A stretch of DNA of 64,000 bases from Cupriavidus taiwanensis (GCF_900250075.1 NZ_LT977071.1:2499901-2563900), one strand, 5' to 3'. Counted from the first letter of the stretch, positions 16,531 through 26,480 are shown. Program-made: numbers and translations. The notes: a model not told the origin generated them from the letters alone.

Positions 16531-17703
16531 ATGCAACACAACCTCATGCGCCGCATCTTCCCGCTGGCCGTCACCGCCGTGGCCGCGATGCTGGCTTCGG
16601 GCGCCGCGCTGGCGCAGGAAGTGGTCAAGATCGGCTACACCGGCCCGCTTTCCGGCGGCGCCGCGCTGTATGGCAAGAACGTGCTGTCCGGCGTGCAGAT
16701 GGCGGTGGACGAGATCAATGCCTCCGGCCTGGAAGTCAAGGGCAAGAAGGTCAAGCTGGAGGTGGTGGCGCTGGACGACAAGTACTCGCCCGCCGAGGCC
16801 GCCATCAACGGGCGCCGCCTGGTGCAGCAGCACAAGACCCCGGCGGTGTTCGTGCCGCATTCGGGCGGCATCTTCGCGCTGCAGGCCTTCAACGAGCAGG
16901 AGAAGTTCCTGGTGATGGCCTATTCCAGCGTGCCGCGCATCACCGATGCCGGCAACAAGCTGACCATCCGCATCCCGCCGGCCTATACCGGCTATATCGA
17001 GCCGTTCATCAAGGCGCAGATGAAGCGCTACGGCAAGAACGTGGCGCTGGCCCCGGCCGACCACGACTACGCCAAGGCCTGGGTGCAGGCCTTCCTGCCG
17101 GCGTGGGAAGCCGCCGGCGGCAAGGTGGTGGCGAACAACCCGATGTCGTACACCAAGGCCACCGACTTCTACAGCGGCGTGTCGCGCGCCATCAGCGAGA
17201 AGCCGGACGTGATGTTCGTCGGCGGTCCGTCGGAGCCGACCGCGCTGGTGGTCAAGCAGGCGCGCGAGCTGGGCTTCAAGGGCGGCTTTATCGTGATGGA
17301 CCAGGCCAAGATGGACGAGATGGCCCGCGTCACCAACGGCCTGGGCATGCTGGAGGGCTCGATCGGCGTGCTGCCGCTGGTCAACGACAGCCGCCCCGCC
17401 ACGCAGGCCTTCAACGCCCGGTACAAGAAGCTGCACGACGGGCGCGACGCCACCACCGAGATGTCGCTGAACTACACCATGGTGTATGCGCTGGCCGGGG
17501 CGATGAAGCTGGCCGGCACCACCAGCGACGCCGCGGCGATCCGCGCGAAGATGCCGGATGCGGTCAAGGGCCTGGCCAAGGAGGTCAATCCCAACGAAGT
17601 CGACGGCATCGACGCCAAGGGCGGCTCGATGGCCGACACCGTGGTCGGCTGGGTGCAGAACGGCAAGATCTCGCAGGTCCGCTTGTCCGAACTGGCGAAG
17701 TAA
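16531..17703 (+). CDS. periplasmic amino acid/amide-type ABC receptor
   Basis: The 390-residue product has a signal peptide (LAVTAVAAMLASGAALAQ) followed by a type I periplasmic binding fold of the Leu/Ile/Val receptor family. Visible segments are VVKIGYTGPLSGGAALYGKN, VDEINASG and VALDDKYSPAEAAINGRRLV, then a hinge-region GGPSEPTALVVKQARELGFKG. The ATG at 16531 follows CAGGAGA. It is the last gene of the livHMGF cluster and is followed by a strong terminator. The ligand is unknown; the operon gives no catabolic genes to hint at it. Confidence 0.92.
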   Translation: MQHNLMRRIFPLAVTAVAAMLASGAALAQEVVKIGYTGPLSGGAALYGKNVLSGVQMAVDEINASGLEVKGKKVKLEVVALDDKYSPAEAAINGRRLVQQHKTPAVFVPHSGGIFALQAFNEQEKFLVMAYSSVPRITDAGNKLTIRIPPAYTGYIEPFIKAQMKRYGKNVALAPADHDYAKAWVQAFLPAWEAAGGKVVANNPMSYTKATDFYSGVSRAISEKPDVMFVGGPSEPTALVVKQARELGFKGGFIVMDQAKMDEMARVTNGLGMLEGSIGVLPLVNDSRPATQAFNARYKKLHDGRDATTEMSLNYTMVYALAGAMKLAGTTSDAAAIRAKMPDAVKGLAKEVNPNEVDGIDAKGGSMADTVVGWVQNGKISQVRLSELAK

Positions 17704-17743
17704 GGCGGCACACGCTGCCGGTACGGCACCGCGCCAGCACCAA

Positions 17744-17776
17744 CCCCGGCATGCCTCGCGGCATGCCGGGGTTTTT
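17744..17776 (+). terminator. rho-independent terminator after liv operon
   Basis: CCCCGGCATGCC (17744-17755) pairs perfectly with GGCATGCCGGGG (17760-17771) across a TCGC loop, followed by TTTTT. It lies 41 bp after the receptor stop codon. The convergent gene ends at 17798, so read-through from that side may also be hindered. Confidence 0.93.
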
Positions 17777-17797
17777 CATTGCGACGGCCAGGCGTGA

Positions 17798-20467
17798 CTA
17801 GCGGCGATCGCCGTCGCGGCCCTGGCGCGCCTCCATCTGGCCACGCTCGTGCTGCGCGCGCTGCTGCTGTTGCATCTGCCGCTGCTGGTCCATTTGCTGG
17901 CGCTGGTGCTCCTGCATCTGGCGTTGCTGCTCGTGCATCTGCCGTTGCTGCTGCTCGGCCTGGCGCTGCATGGCCTGCTGGCGCTGCTGCTCATGCATGG
18001 CCCGCTGCTGCTCCTGCATATGGCGCTGCTGCTGCTCGGCCTGGCGTTGCATGGCCTGCTGGCGTTGCTGCTCCTGCATGGCCCGCTGCTGCTCCTGCAT
18101 ATGGCGCTGCTGCTGCTCGGCCTGGCGCTGCATGGCCTGCTGGCGCTGCTGTTCCTGCGCCGCGCGCTGCTGGTCCTGCATCTGGCGCTGCTGCTCCGCT
18201 TGCCGCTGCATCGCCTGCTGGCGCTGCTGCTCCTGTGCCGCGCGCTGCTGGTCCTGCATCTGGCGCTGCTGCTCCGCGTGCCGCTGCATCGCCTGCTGGC
18301 GCTGCTGCTCCTGCACCGCGCGCTGCTGGTCCTGCATCTGGCGCTGCTGGTCCGCCTGCCGCTGCATGGCTTGCTGGCGCTGCTGCTCCTGCATCGCGCG
18401 CTGCTGCTCCTGCATCTGCCGCGGCTGCTGTTCGGCCTGGCGCTGCTGCGCTTCCTGCATCTGCCGCTGCTGCTCGAAGCGCTGTCGCTGCATCTCCTGC
18501 GATTGGCGCGCCGGGTCGGGGCGTTCCTGACCGTCGGCCCACTGGCGCGGCGGCATGCGCTGCTGGCGCTGCTCTTCCAGCTGCCGCTGCTGCTCGCGCA
18601 GGGCGCGCTGCTGCTCCATTTGCTGGCGCTGCTGTTCGCGCTGCATGGCCTGTTGCTGCCGCTGGGCGTCGCCGGGCACGTCCGGCTGCCCGGCAAAGCC
18701 GCGCGCCTCGTCGGGCCGGGTACTCTGGCCGCGGCCAGGACCACGCCACGGCTCGCCCCGCGCATGCCCATCGTTGCGATCCGCGCGGCCGTCGCCGTCG
18801 GCATCGATACGCCCGGGGCGCGGCTGGACTGGGGCGTGGTCGCGCGATGCAATCGCGGCCTGGCTCATGCGCACGTCCGGCACCGCCCGTGCGTCGCGGC
18901 CGGGCCGGCGCTCGTTGCCGCCGCGCCAGGCCGGGCCGGCCCCGGGCACGACCCCGCCCTCGCGCGCAAAGCGCCGCGCCAGGTCTTCCGTGGCCGGGCG
19001 CCCAGGCGCGCGCGCGGCGATGGCCTGGCGCTCGAAGCCGTGGCGCGCCTGCGGCGGCAGCGGCCGCGGCGGCGCCGCGCCCACCAGGCTGCCCTTGACC
19101 GGCGCCACCGGCGGCGCGCCGTGGGCCTCGCCCGCCGGCACGTTGCGCCATTCGGGGCGGTGCAGGCCGCGCGCCGGCCGTCCCTCGACAAAATTGCGCG
19201 CCGGCATGCCGGTGATGGCGCCGGGCACGTTGCGGTTGGCGTAAGGCGGCGGGCGGCGGTCGCCCATCACGAAGTTGTTGACCGTGACCCGGTTGATGCG
19301 GGCGACGTAGGTCGGGCTGGCGCGATAGACCGGCCGGTAGGCGTCGCGCGGCCCCAGCGGATACCAGGCCACGCCCGGGCCGCTGCCGACGCGCACACTC
19401 CAGTTGGGCCCGGCGGCGCCGACAAAGGCCACCAGCGCCGGGGCATAGCAGGGGCGCACGCGCGGCCCGGGGACCCAGCCCCAGCGCGAGCCCACATACG
19501 CCCAGCGGCCATAGTGCGAGGGCGCGAACCCCCACGGCGCATCATCGATCCAGGTCCAGCCCCAGGGCGCAATCCAGGCCCAGTGGCCGGCGCTGTACGG
19601 CACCCATCCCGCGCTGACCACGCGCGGGAACCAGATCGCGCCGTAGCCCGGGTCTTCCTGCCAGTCGCCATAGCCGTCCAGCGCGGCGTAGCCCGGCATC
19701 TCGCGCGGCACATAGCGCGCCGATGGCGAAGCGTCCTCGCGCGCGTCGCGCGCCGCGGTCCAGCGGTCGAACGCGTCTTCGGGCACCGCGCCGCCGCCGG
19801 CATCGGCCAGGTCGGTGCCGGCAAAGCGCATGCGGTCACCGCGCTGCAGCTCGATGGTGCGGCTGTCGCCGTAAACCACCGCGCTGCCATGGCGCATGGT
19901 GACGGTGGTGGTGCTGCCGTCGGGCGCCACGTCGAGGCGGTAGTCGCCGGGCTCGCGCGGCACGAAGGCCAGGTTGGGGGTATCGATCTCGACGGTCTGG
20001 CCCGGCGGCAGCGCGCGCACGCGCACCTGCAGCGTGCCCTGGGTCAGCTTGACCTGCGTGGTGCTGTCGTCCAGGTTCAGGATGCTGGCGGCGGTGGCGC
20101 CGCCCATGCGCAGCGCCACCGTGCCGGCGTGCAGTTCGGCGCGTCCGCCCTGGTCCAGCCAGAGCCGGTCGCCGGTGGTGACCGGCCGGTTCAGCCCGGC
20201 CGCGGCCCAGGCGTCCGAGCCGGCGGGCGCAAAGCTGAGATTGCCGTCGACCGCGGTCAGCGTGGCGATGCGCGAGGAAGGATCGGCCTGCTGCAGCGCG
20301 GCGTCGGCCACGGGGGCATCGAGGTAGGGTTCGCCCGGCGCGGCGGGCACCTGCGCCAGTGCAGCAGCCGCCACTGCGAGGCCGGCTGCGGCCGCCAGCG
20401 CGGTCAGCGCCAGCCGGCCGCCAAGGCGACCTGAATAGCGGCCAGCGGATTGGAAAGGATCGGACAT
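17798..20467 (-). CDS. DUF6600/FecR-like exported protein with Gln/Arg repeat tail
   Basis: The 889-residue product has a signal peptide (Ala/Leu core ending near AAALAQ). Next comes a FecR-type beta region (about residues 65-215: TAVDGNLSF, TTGDRLWLDQGGRAEL, TPNLAFVPREPGDYRLDV). A Trp/Gly/Tyr-rich DUF6600-like segment follows (about 270-330: GAIWFPRVVSAGWVPY, APWGWTWIDDAPWGFAP). The middle is Pro/Arg-rich. The last 260 residues are dominated by Gln, Arg, Met and Glu and hold six repeats of 26-27 residues that should form a long charged helix. The start at 20467 lacks a good ribosome site. Function is unknown; an envelope or matrix role is a guess. Confidence 0.85.
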   Translation of the reverse strand: MSDPFQSAGRYSGRLGGRLALTALAAAAGLAVAAAALAQVPAAPGEPYLDAPVADAALQQADPSSRIATLTAVDGNLSFAPAGSDAWAAAGLNRPVTTGDRLWLDQGGRAELHAGTVALRMGGATAASILNLDDSTTQVKLTQGTLQVRVRALPPGQTVEIDTPNLAFVPREPGDYRLDVAPDGSTTTVTMRHGSAVVYGDSRTIELQRGDRMRFAGTDLADAGGGAVPEDAFDRWTAARDAREDASPSARYVPREMPGYAALDGYGDWQEDPGYGAIWFPRVVSAGWVPYSAGHWAWIAPWGWTWIDDAPWGFAPSHYGRWAYVGSRWGWVPGPRVRPCYAPALVAFVGAAGPNWSVRVGSGPGVAWYPLGPRDAYRPVYRASPTYVARINRVTVNNFVMGDRRPPPYANRNVPGAITGMPARNFVEGRPARGLHRPEWRNVPAGEAHGAPPVAPVKGSLVGAAPPRPLPPQARHGFERQAIAARAPGRPATEDLARRFAREGGVVPGAGPAWRGGNERRPGRDARAVPDVRMSQAAIASRDHAPVQPRPGRIDADGDGRADRNDGHARGEPWRGPGRGQSTRPDEARGFAGQPDVPGDAQRQQQAMQREQQRQQMEQQRALREQQRQLEEQRQQRMPPRQWADGQERPDPARQSQEMQRQRFEQQRQMQEAQQRQAEQQPRQMQEQQRAMQEQQRQQAMQRQADQQRQMQDQQRAVQEQQRQQAMQRHAEQQRQMQDQQRAAQEQQRQQAMQRQAEQQRQMQDQQRAAQEQQRQQAMQRQAEQQQRHMQEQQRAMQEQQRQQAMQRQAEQQQRHMQEQQRAMHEQQRQQAMQRQAEQQQRQMHEQQRQMQEHQRQQMDQQRQMQQQQRAQHERGQMEARQGRDGDRR
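17970..18446 (-). repeat. six-unit coding tandem repeat (81/81/78/78/78/81 bp)
   Basis: Units begin at 17970, 18051, 18132, 18210, 18288 and 18366. On the coding strand each encodes a 26- or 27-residue block of the type RQMQDQQRAAQEQQRQQAMQ followed by RQAEQQ. The lengths are multiples of three, so unit number can change without a frameshift. The units differ by scattered substitutions, so the array is not freshly expanded. It is a protein repeat, not a CRISPR array. Confidence 0.9.
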
Positions 20468-20753
20468 GGAAGGGCAGGAGCGGGACCCGGCATGGGTCGG
20501 CGGGCAGGCCGGCCCACGCCGGCGGCCACCCTATTGTCACCATACATGGCCCGGGGTGCCGCGGCGCGTCCGGGGCGGTCACACTTTGTAAGCTCGTATT
20601 TCGCCAGGCGCTGGCACCAGCCGGCCCGGCCGGTGTGCGCGGCAGGCTGCGGGCGGGCCGGCGGTCGCCGCCGCCGTGGCCAGCGGGAATCGGCCGTCAA
20701 AGGTGGAAACAACTTCGGTGCGCGGGCGCACGGGCCCAAAACTCGCTGCCGGC

Positions 20754-22109
20754 TCAGCCGGAGGCTTGCTGGCGCAGCATCTCGGTCAGGCGCTCGGCCG
20801 GCATCGGGCGCCCGTACAGGTAGCCCTGCGCCTCATGGCAGCCGTTGGCGAGCAGGAAATCGCGCTGCTCGGGGGTTTCCACGCCTTCGGCCACCACGCC
20901 GATGTGCAGGCTGGCGCCCACATTGATCACCGAGCGCACGATCGCCGCGTCGACCGGGTCTTCGGTCACGTTGCGGATAAAGGACTGGTCGATCTTGAGC
21001 CGGTCCACCGGGAACGACTTGAGGAAGCTGAGCGAGGCATAGCCGGTGCCGAAGTCATCGCAGGTCAGCGTGATGCCGTCGCGGCGCAGCGCCTGCAGCT
21101 GGTCCGAGACCTCGTCGCCCTGCTGCAGGGCGATGGTCTCGGTGATCTCGATCTCGAGGCAGTCGGGCGCCAGCTCCAGCGCCCGCAGTACGTGGCGGAC
21201 CTCGGTCAGCAGCCGGCTCTCGGACAGCTGGGCCGCGAACAGGTTGATCGCCACGCGCGGCGGCCGCGGAAACGCCAGCGCCCAGGCACGAGCCTGGGCG
21301 CACGCGGTCTGCAGCAGCCACATGCCGACATCGCTGGCGATGCTGCTGCCGGCCAGCGCGTCGATGAAGGCGGCCGGCGACAGCAGCCCGCGGGTGGGAT
21401 GGCGCCAGCGCATCAGCGCCTCGGCGCCGTGGACTCGGCCGTCGCGCAGGTCGACCTGGGGCTGGTACAGCAGCTCGAACTGGCGCTGGGCGTAGGCTTC
21501 GTGCAGGGCCTGCACCAGCGACAGCCGCGTGGTCACGTCCGAGCGCATCTGTGGCTTGAAGAAGCGGATGGTGCGGCCGCCGTCGTGCTTGGCCCGCGCC
21601 AGCGCCAGGCTGGCCGCCGCCAGCATGTCCGAGCCCTGCTCGCCAGCCGCGGGCGCGACGCACGCGCCGATGCTGGCCAGCACGTGATGGCGGCGCCCGG
21701 CATGTTCGTGGGGAGAGGACAGCATCGACAGGATCGCGGCGCTGACGTGGCGTACCAGCGTGGGATCGGCAATGGAGGGCAGCATCACGCCGAATTCGTC
21801 GCTGCCGACGCGGCCGATGATGGCGTCGCGGGGCGACGCATCGCGCAGGCGGCGGGCCACGCGCTGCAGGACGATGTCGCCTTCGGCATGGCCATGCATG
21901 TCGTTGAAGGCGCGGAAGTCGTCAATGCCGATCAGCAGCAATGCGCAGCGCGGCACAGCCTCGCTATGCAGGCGTGCCTCCAGCCGTTTCAGAAAGCCCT
22001 GGCGATTGTCAACGCCGGTCAGCGGATCGAGATCCGAGCCTGGCGAGGCGCCAGCCGACTTCGCCCCCGACTTGGCCACCATCCCTGCCCCATCTGTAAT
22101 TGTCGACAT
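20754..22109 (-). CDS. GGDEF-EAL protein, degenerate GGDEF and intact EAL motifs
   Basis: The 451-residue protein has no membrane helix or sensory domain. It has a GGDEF domain (about residues 25-185) in which the signature reads GSDEF at 102-106, so cyclase activity is doubtful. The EAL domain (about 200-447) keeps EAL at 230-232, the ITET segment, the DDFGTGYASLSFLKSFPVDRLKID metal-binding region and VAEGVET. It is therefore probably a c-di-GMP phosphodiesterase whose GGDEF half may bind GTP as a regulator. The gene is divergent from wspA with a 246-bp gap. It could counteract WspR output, which is inference. Confidence 0.92.
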   Translation of the reverse strand: MSTITDGAGMVAKSGAKSAGASPGSDLDPLTGVDNRQGFLKRLEARLHSEAVPRCALLLIGIDDFRAFNDMHGHAEGDIVLQRVARRLRDASPRDAIIGRVGSDEFGVMLPSIADPTLVRHVSAAILSMLSSPHEHAGRRHHVLASIGACVAPAAGEQGSDMLAAASLALARAKHDGGRTIRFFKPQMRSDVTTRLSLVQALHEAYAQRQFELLYQPQVDLRDGRVHGAEALMRWRHPTRGLLSPAAFIDALAGSSIASDVGMWLLQTACAQARAWALAFPRPPRVAINLFAAQLSESRLLTEVRHVLRALELAPDCLEIEITETIALQQGDEVSDQLQALRRDGITLTCDDFGTGYASLSFLKSFPVDRLKIDQSFIRNVTEDPVDAAIVRSVINVGASLHIGVVAEGVETPEQRDFLLANGCHEAQGYLYGRPMPAERLTEMLRQQASG

Positions 22110-22355
22110 TGTTACCTGCTAGCAATTTAGCAAGTGTGACGAAAACTTGGAAAAAATCAAGCAGTTCCGATACACGCCAATACCCCTAGGCGCCGGCGCA
22201 ACGCCAGGTCTGCCGCAACCATGCCGCGCGTTGAATCGGGCGGCCGCATACAGTACCCTACCGCGCATCGGCGCCCGCCACCGCCCCCGAACTGCCCCGG
22301 CGGCCCCTGGCCGGCATCGTTGCGCCTTCAACAAGAACATCACCGGGATCTCACC

Positions 22356-23972
22356 GTGAATGAATGGACCATCCGCACGCGCATCCTGGCAAGCTTCTCG
22401 CTGATCCTGCTGGTCATGGCGCTGATGGGCGTGGTTGCCTATACCCGCCTGGTTGCGATCGAACGCGAAACCGCCCTGATGCGGGATGACGCACTGCCCG
22501 GACTGAACTACAGCACGGCCATCCGCGGCGTCTGGGGCGAGCGCTATGTGCTGGCCTGGCAGGCCATCAACGCCATCGATGAGGCCGAGCGGCGGCGCCT
22601 CCAGCAGCAAGCCCAGGAGGCGGCCAGCCGCCTCGACAAGCTCGAGCAGCAATACGACACCACTATCACCCGCGACGAGGACCGGGCCAACTTCCAGGCC
22701 TATCGCGACATGCGCGCGCGCTACGAACAGGCGGCCCAGGTCCTGTCGCGCCAGGGCGACTGGGACAGCGCCGCCGCCGCGGCGGCGCTGCGGGGCGAAA
22801 CCCATGACCGCTGGCTCGACGCGCGCAAGGCGAGCCAGCGCGTGGTGGACGACAACAGCGCGGTCAGCGCGCGCGCGGCGCAAGGCATCGACGATGCCGT
22901 CAATGCCGCCAAGATCGGCATCGAAGCGGCGCTGATCGTGGCGGTGGCGGTGGCGCTGCTGTGCGGCTACCTGCTGCTGCGCGCGATCACGGTGCCGATG
23001 CAGTCGATCGTCAGCCTGCTGGCCGGCATCCGCGGCGGCGACCTGCGCCTGCGCATGGCGCTGCGCCGCAAGGACGAATTCCATGAAGTCGAGGAAGGCT
23101 TCAACCAGATGACCGGCGAGCTGACCTCGCTGGTAGGCCAGGCCCAGCGCACCGCGATCCAGGTCACCACCTCGGTCAACGAGATCGCCGCCACCGCGCG
23201 CCAGCAGCAGGCCACCGCCACCGAAACCGCCGCCACCACCACCCAGATCGGCGCGACCTCGCGCGAGATCTCGGCCACCGCGCGCGACCTGGTGCGCACC
23301 ATCCACGAAGTCTCCAGCGCCGCCGAGCAGGCCGCGGGGTTGGCGGGCACCGGGCAGGTCGGGCTGTCGCGCATGGAAAGCACCATGCAGCATGTGATGG
23401 ATGCCGCCGGCTCGGTCAACGCCAAGCTGGCCACGCTCAACGAGAAGGCCGGCAATATCAACCAGGTGGTGACCACCATCGCCAAGGTGGCGGACCAGAC
23501 CAACCTGCTGTCGCTGAACGCCGCGATCGAGGCCGAGAAGGCCGGCGAATACGGCCGCGGCTTTGCCGTGGTGGCCACCGAGATCCGCCGCCTGGCCGAC
23601 CAGACCGCGGTGGCCACCTACGACATCGAGCAGATGGTGCGCGAGATCCAGTCGGCGGTGTCGGCCGGAGTCATGGGCATGGACAAGTTCTCGGAGGAAG
23701 TGCGCCGCGGCATGTCCGAGGTCACGCAGGTGGGCGACCAGCTGTCGCAGATCATCGCCCAGGTGCAGTCGCTCGCGCCGCGGGTGCTGATGGTCAATGA
23801 AGGCATGCAGGCCCAGGCCGGCGGCGCCGAGCAGATCAACCAGGCGCTGATGCAGTTGTCCGAGGCCGCGCAGCAGACCGTGGAATCGCTGCGCCAGTCG
23901 AGCCAGGCGATCGACGAGCTGACGCTGGTCGCCAACGACCTGCGCAGCGGCGTGTCGCGCTTCAAGGTCTAG
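22356..23972 (+). CDS. wspA: WspA surface-sensing methyl-accepting chemoreceptor
   Basis: This 538-residue receptor starts at GTG 22356 with GGGAT upstream; earlier frame is out of character. It has TM1 (about residues 10-30), a roughly 155-residue periplasmic four-helix-type sensor, TM2 (about 190-210), a HAMP domain and a signalling domain. The hairpin tip reads [31 protein letters not shown]. There is no C-terminal CheR-docking pentapeptide. In Pseudomonas, WspA senses surface contact and drives WspE. The order of the following genes (CheW, CheR-TPR, CheW, CheA-REC, CheB, REC-GGDEF) matches the wsp operon exactly. Confidence 0.92.
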   Translation: MNEWTIRTRILASFSLILLVMALMGVVAYTRLVAIERETALMRDDALPGLNYSTAIRGVWGERYVLAWQAINAIDEAERRRLQQQAQEAASRLDKLEQQYDTTITRDEDRANFQAYRDMRARYEQAAQVLSRQGDWDSAAAAAALRGETHDRWLDARKASQRVVDDNSAVSARAAQGIDDAVNAAKIGIEAALIVAVAVALLCGYLLLRAITVPMQSIVSLLAGIRGGDLRLRMALRRKDEFHEVEEGFNQMTGELTSLVGQAQRTAIQVTTSVNEIAATARQQQATATETAATTTQIGATSREISATARDLVRTIHEVSSAAEQAAGLAGTGQVGLSRMESTMQHVMDAAGSVNAKLATLNEKAGNINQVVTTIAKVADQTNLLSLNAAIEAEKAGEYGRGFAVVATEIRRLADQTAVATYDIEQMVREIQSAVSAGVMGMDKFSEEVRRGMSEVTQVGDQLSQIIAQVQSLAPRVLMVNEGMQAQAGGAEQINQALMQLSEAAQQTVESLRQSSQAIDELTLVANDLRSGVSRFKV

Positions 23973-24011
23973 GCTGCCGATTCCCGTACCGGGCCATTGC
24001 GCGCCGCCGCC

Positions 24012-24485
24012 ATGAAACTCTTCCTGCTGTTCCGCCTCGGCGCCGACCACTACGCGCTCGATGCCGCCGAGGTGGCCGAGGTGCTGCCGCTGACGCGCCT
24101 GAAGCAGATTCCCGGCGCGCCGGCGTGGGTGGCGGGACTGATGCAGCGGCGCGGCCAGCCGGTGCCGGTGGTCGACCTGCCCGCGCTCGCCACCGGCGTG
24201 CCCGCGGCGCTGCGCACCAGCACGCGCACCGTGCTGGTCCATTACCGCCGCGCTGAAAGCGAGCCGGTGCGGCTGCTCGGCCTGCGCCTGGAGGCTGCCA
24301 CCCAGACCCTGCGCTGCCCGGCGGAATCGTTCGTCGATGCCGGCATCGCCGGCGCCAGCCCGCGCTATCTCGGTCCGGTGCGGCATGACGCGCGCGGGCT
24401 GGTGCAATGGGTCAGGGTCGGCGCGCTGCTGCCGGACGACGTCCACGCCATGCTGTTCGCCGACGCTGCCGGGGAGCCCGCGTGA
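24012..24485 (+). CDS. wspB: WspB CheW-like adaptor
   Basis: This single-domain CheW protein has 157 residues (FLLFRLGADHYALDAAEVAEVLPLTRLKQIPGAP, then GLMQRRGQPVPVVDLPALA). It links the WspA receptor to the WspE kinase. I chose ATG 24012; a TTG five codons earlier is less likely. It overlaps wspC by 4 bases (GTGA), so translation is coupled. It lies 39 bp downstream of wspA. Confidence 0.9.
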   Translation: MKLFLLFRLGADHYALDAAEVAEVLPLTRLKQIPGAPAWVAGLMQRRGQPVPVVDLPALATGVPAALRTSTRTVLVHYRRAESEPVRLLGLRLEAATQTLRCPAESFVDAGIAGASPRYLGPVRHDARGLVQWVRVGALLPDDVHAMLFADAAGEPA

Positions 24486-25777
24486 GCACCGCCGCGCATA
24501 TCGAAGCGCTGCTCAAGGCCCGCATCGGGCTCGATGCCGGCGCCATCGGCAGCGGTGCGGTGGCGCGCGCCGTGCGCGAGCGCCAGCAGGCACGGCAGGC
24601 GCCCGATACCGAGACCTACTGGCAGCTGCTGCAGGGCACCGCCGACGAATTCCAGGCGCTGATCGAGGCCGTGGTGGTGCCCGAGACCTGGTTCTTCCGG
24701 CATCGCGAGGCCTTGCTGGCGCTGGGCCGCTTTGCCGCCGAGCGCGCCTTTGCCGACGGCAGGCGCACGCTGCGGCTGCTGAGCCTGCCCTGCTCCACCG
24801 GCGAAGAGCCGTATTCGATCGCCATGGCGCTGCTCGACGCGGGCGTGCCGCCGGGGCGCTTCTATATTGACGCGGTCGACATCAGCGCATGCGCGCTGGC
24901 GCGCGCGCGCCAGGCGCAATACGGCCCCAATGCCTTCCGCAGCGCGCCGCTCGACTTCCGCGACCGCTATTTCACCGCCACGCCCACGGGCTATGTGCTG
25001 GACCCGCGCGTGCGCGCGCAGGTGCGGCTGCTGCAGGGCAACCTGGTCGAGCCCGGCCTGCTGGCGGGCGAAGCGCCCTATGACTTCGTGTTCTGCCGCA
25101 ACCTGCTGATCTACTTCGACGCCGCCGGCCAACGCCAGGCGGTGCAGACGCTGGTGCGCCTGACCATGGCCGACGGCCTGCTCTTCGTCGGGCCGGCCGA
25201 GGCCAGCGTGCTGAGCGCGCAGGGGCTGGAGCCGGTCGGCATCCCGTTGTCCTTTGCCTTCCGCAAGCCGGCGGCAGCAGTGCCGCGCGCCCCGGCCCCG
25301 TCCCACCCGCCGGTCCACGCCGCCCAGCCGCCCCGCATGGCCGCGCCGCCGCGGCTGCCGCGCCCGCCCGTGACCATGCGTCCAGCTGTGGTGCGCGCGC
25401 CCGCGCCGGCCGCAAGGCCTGTGGCCGGCGCGCATGCCGACGAGCATGCCGACGCGCTGGCCGCCATCGCGGCCATGGCCGACCGCGGCGAACTGGACGC
25501 GGCCACCGCCGCCTGCCTGGCGCTGCTCGACCGTGCCGCGCCCGATGCCGATGGCAGCGCCCTGGCCGATGCCTATGGCATGCTCGGCGTGCTGCACGAC
25601 GCCGCCGGCCGCACCGCCCAGGCGCACGCGGCCTACCGCAAGGCGCTGTACCTGGATCCGTCGCACCAGGAAAGCCTCTATCACCTGGCCGCGCTGCTCG
25701 ACACCGAAGGCGACCACGACGGCGCCACCCGCCTGCGCCAGCGCGCGCAGCGCCAAACCCGCAAGCACCATGGCTGA
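24482..25777 (+). CDS. wspC: WspC CheR-type methyltransferase with TPR
   Basis: The 431-residue product has a CheR fold in its first 265 residues. The AdoMet site reads LLSLPCSTGEEPYSIAM, and VVPETWFFRH and FVFCRNLLIYFD are further CheR hallmarks. A Pro/Ala-rich linker (about 270-325) leads to a C-terminal TPR-like segment (about 350-420, AYGMLGVLHDAAG and AYRKALYLDP). It would methylate WspA glutamates to keep the pathway responsive. The GTG start overlaps the wspB stop; the end overlaps wspD by 8 bases. Confidence 0.92.
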   Translation: MSTAAHIEALLKARIGLDAGAIGSGAVARAVRERQQARQAPDTETYWQLLQGTADEFQALIEAVVVPETWFFRHREALLALGRFAAERAFADGRRTLRLLSLPCSTGEEPYSIAMALLDAGVPPGRFYIDAVDISACALARARQAQYGPNAFRSAPLDFRDRYFTATPTGYVLDPRVRAQVRLLQGNLVEPGLLAGEAPYDFVFCRNLLIYFDAAGQRQAVQTLVRLTMADGLLFVGPAEASVLSAQGLEPVGIPLSFAFRKPAAAVPRAPAPSHPPVHAAQPPRMAAPPRLPRPPVTMRPAVVRAPAPAARPVAGAHADEHADALAAIAAMADRGELDAATAACLALLDRAAPDADGSALADAYGMLGVLHDAAGRTAQAHAAYRKALYLDPSHQESLYHLAALLDTEGDHDGATRLRQRAQRQTRKHHG

Positions 25778-26480
25778 GACCCAGGCCCATCCCTTTGCCA
25801 CCGTGGTGCGCGCCGCGGGCGTGGACGACTGCTGGCGGCGCATCGGCGTGCGCGGAGACGGCAGCTGCCCGGCGCTGGCCGAGCACGCGCACTGCCGCAA
25901 CTGCCCCACCTACGCGCGGGCCGCCGCGATGTTGCTGGACGCGCAGCAACTGGACCAGGCCCTGCAGGAACTGCCGGATGCCGCCGACGACAGCGCCGAC
26001 GACAGCGGCAACGACAATGCCCAGGACGCCAACGCGCTGGCATGCCTGGTGTTCCGCATCGGCGAGGAATGGCTGGCGCTGCCCACCGCCGCGCTGGGCG
26101 AAGTCACCGCGCCAAGCCCGGTGCATTCGCTGCCCCACCGGCGCGACGCCGCGGTGCTGGGGCTGGCCGCGGTGCGCGGCAACCTGCTGGCCTGCCTGTC
26201 GCTGGCGCACCTGTTCGACACGGGCGCGGCCCAGGCCGAGCCCGATGCCGGGGGCGGCCGTTTCCTGATCCTCGGACAAGGCCGCGCCGCGATCGCCCTG
26301 CCGGTGGCCGAGATCGCCGGCATCGTGCGCGTGCGGCGCGCCGCGTTGCAGCCGCTGCCCGCCACGCTGGCACGGGGCTCGGCCCGCTATGCGCAGGCGC
26401 TGTTCGTCGACCAGGGCCGCAGCGTCGGCCTGCTCGACGCCGCGCAAGTCCGCCAGGCGCTGGCACGGAGCCTGGCATGA
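25770..26480 (+). CDS. wspD: WspD CheW-like adaptor
   Basis: The 236-residue product has a CheW domain in residues about 90-236 (CLVFRIGEEWLALPTAALGEV, VLGLAAVRGNLLACLSLAHLF). It is preceded by a Cys-rich N-terminal segment (GSCPALAEHAHCRNCPTYARAA) and a very acidic Asp/Ser linker. The Cys-rich part is conserved in WspD proteins as I recall them. It gives the pathway a second adaptor. The ATG overlaps the wspC end by 8 bases and its stop overlaps wspE by 4. Confidence 0.9.
   Translation: MAETQAHPFATVVRAAGVDDCWRRIGVRGDGSCPALAEHAHCRNCPTYARAAAMLLDAQQLDQALQELPDAADDSADDSGNDNAQDANALACLVFRIGEEWLALPTAALGEVTAPSPVHSLPHRRDAAVLGLAAVRGNLLACLSLAHLFDTGAAQAEPDAGGGRFLILGQGRAAIALPVAEIAGIVRVRRAALQPLPATLARGSARYAQALFVDQGRSVGLLDAAQVRQALARSLA

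Noticed and set aside
17970-18446. Regular repeats of about 78-81 bp considered as a CRISPR array
   Set aside because: Units abut without spacers, are too long, lie within a reading frame and keep it; no cas genes are present.
17849-20434. An 861-codon + strand open frame opposite the DUF6600-like gene
   Set aside because: Leu/His/Arg-rich shadow of the Gln repeat gene; the minus-strand frame has a signal peptide and recognisable domains.
22221-22355. Upstream start giving a 583-residue WspA
   Set aside because: The extra 45 residues are Pro/Arg-rich with no family match; GTG at 22356 puts the first membrane helix at the usual place.
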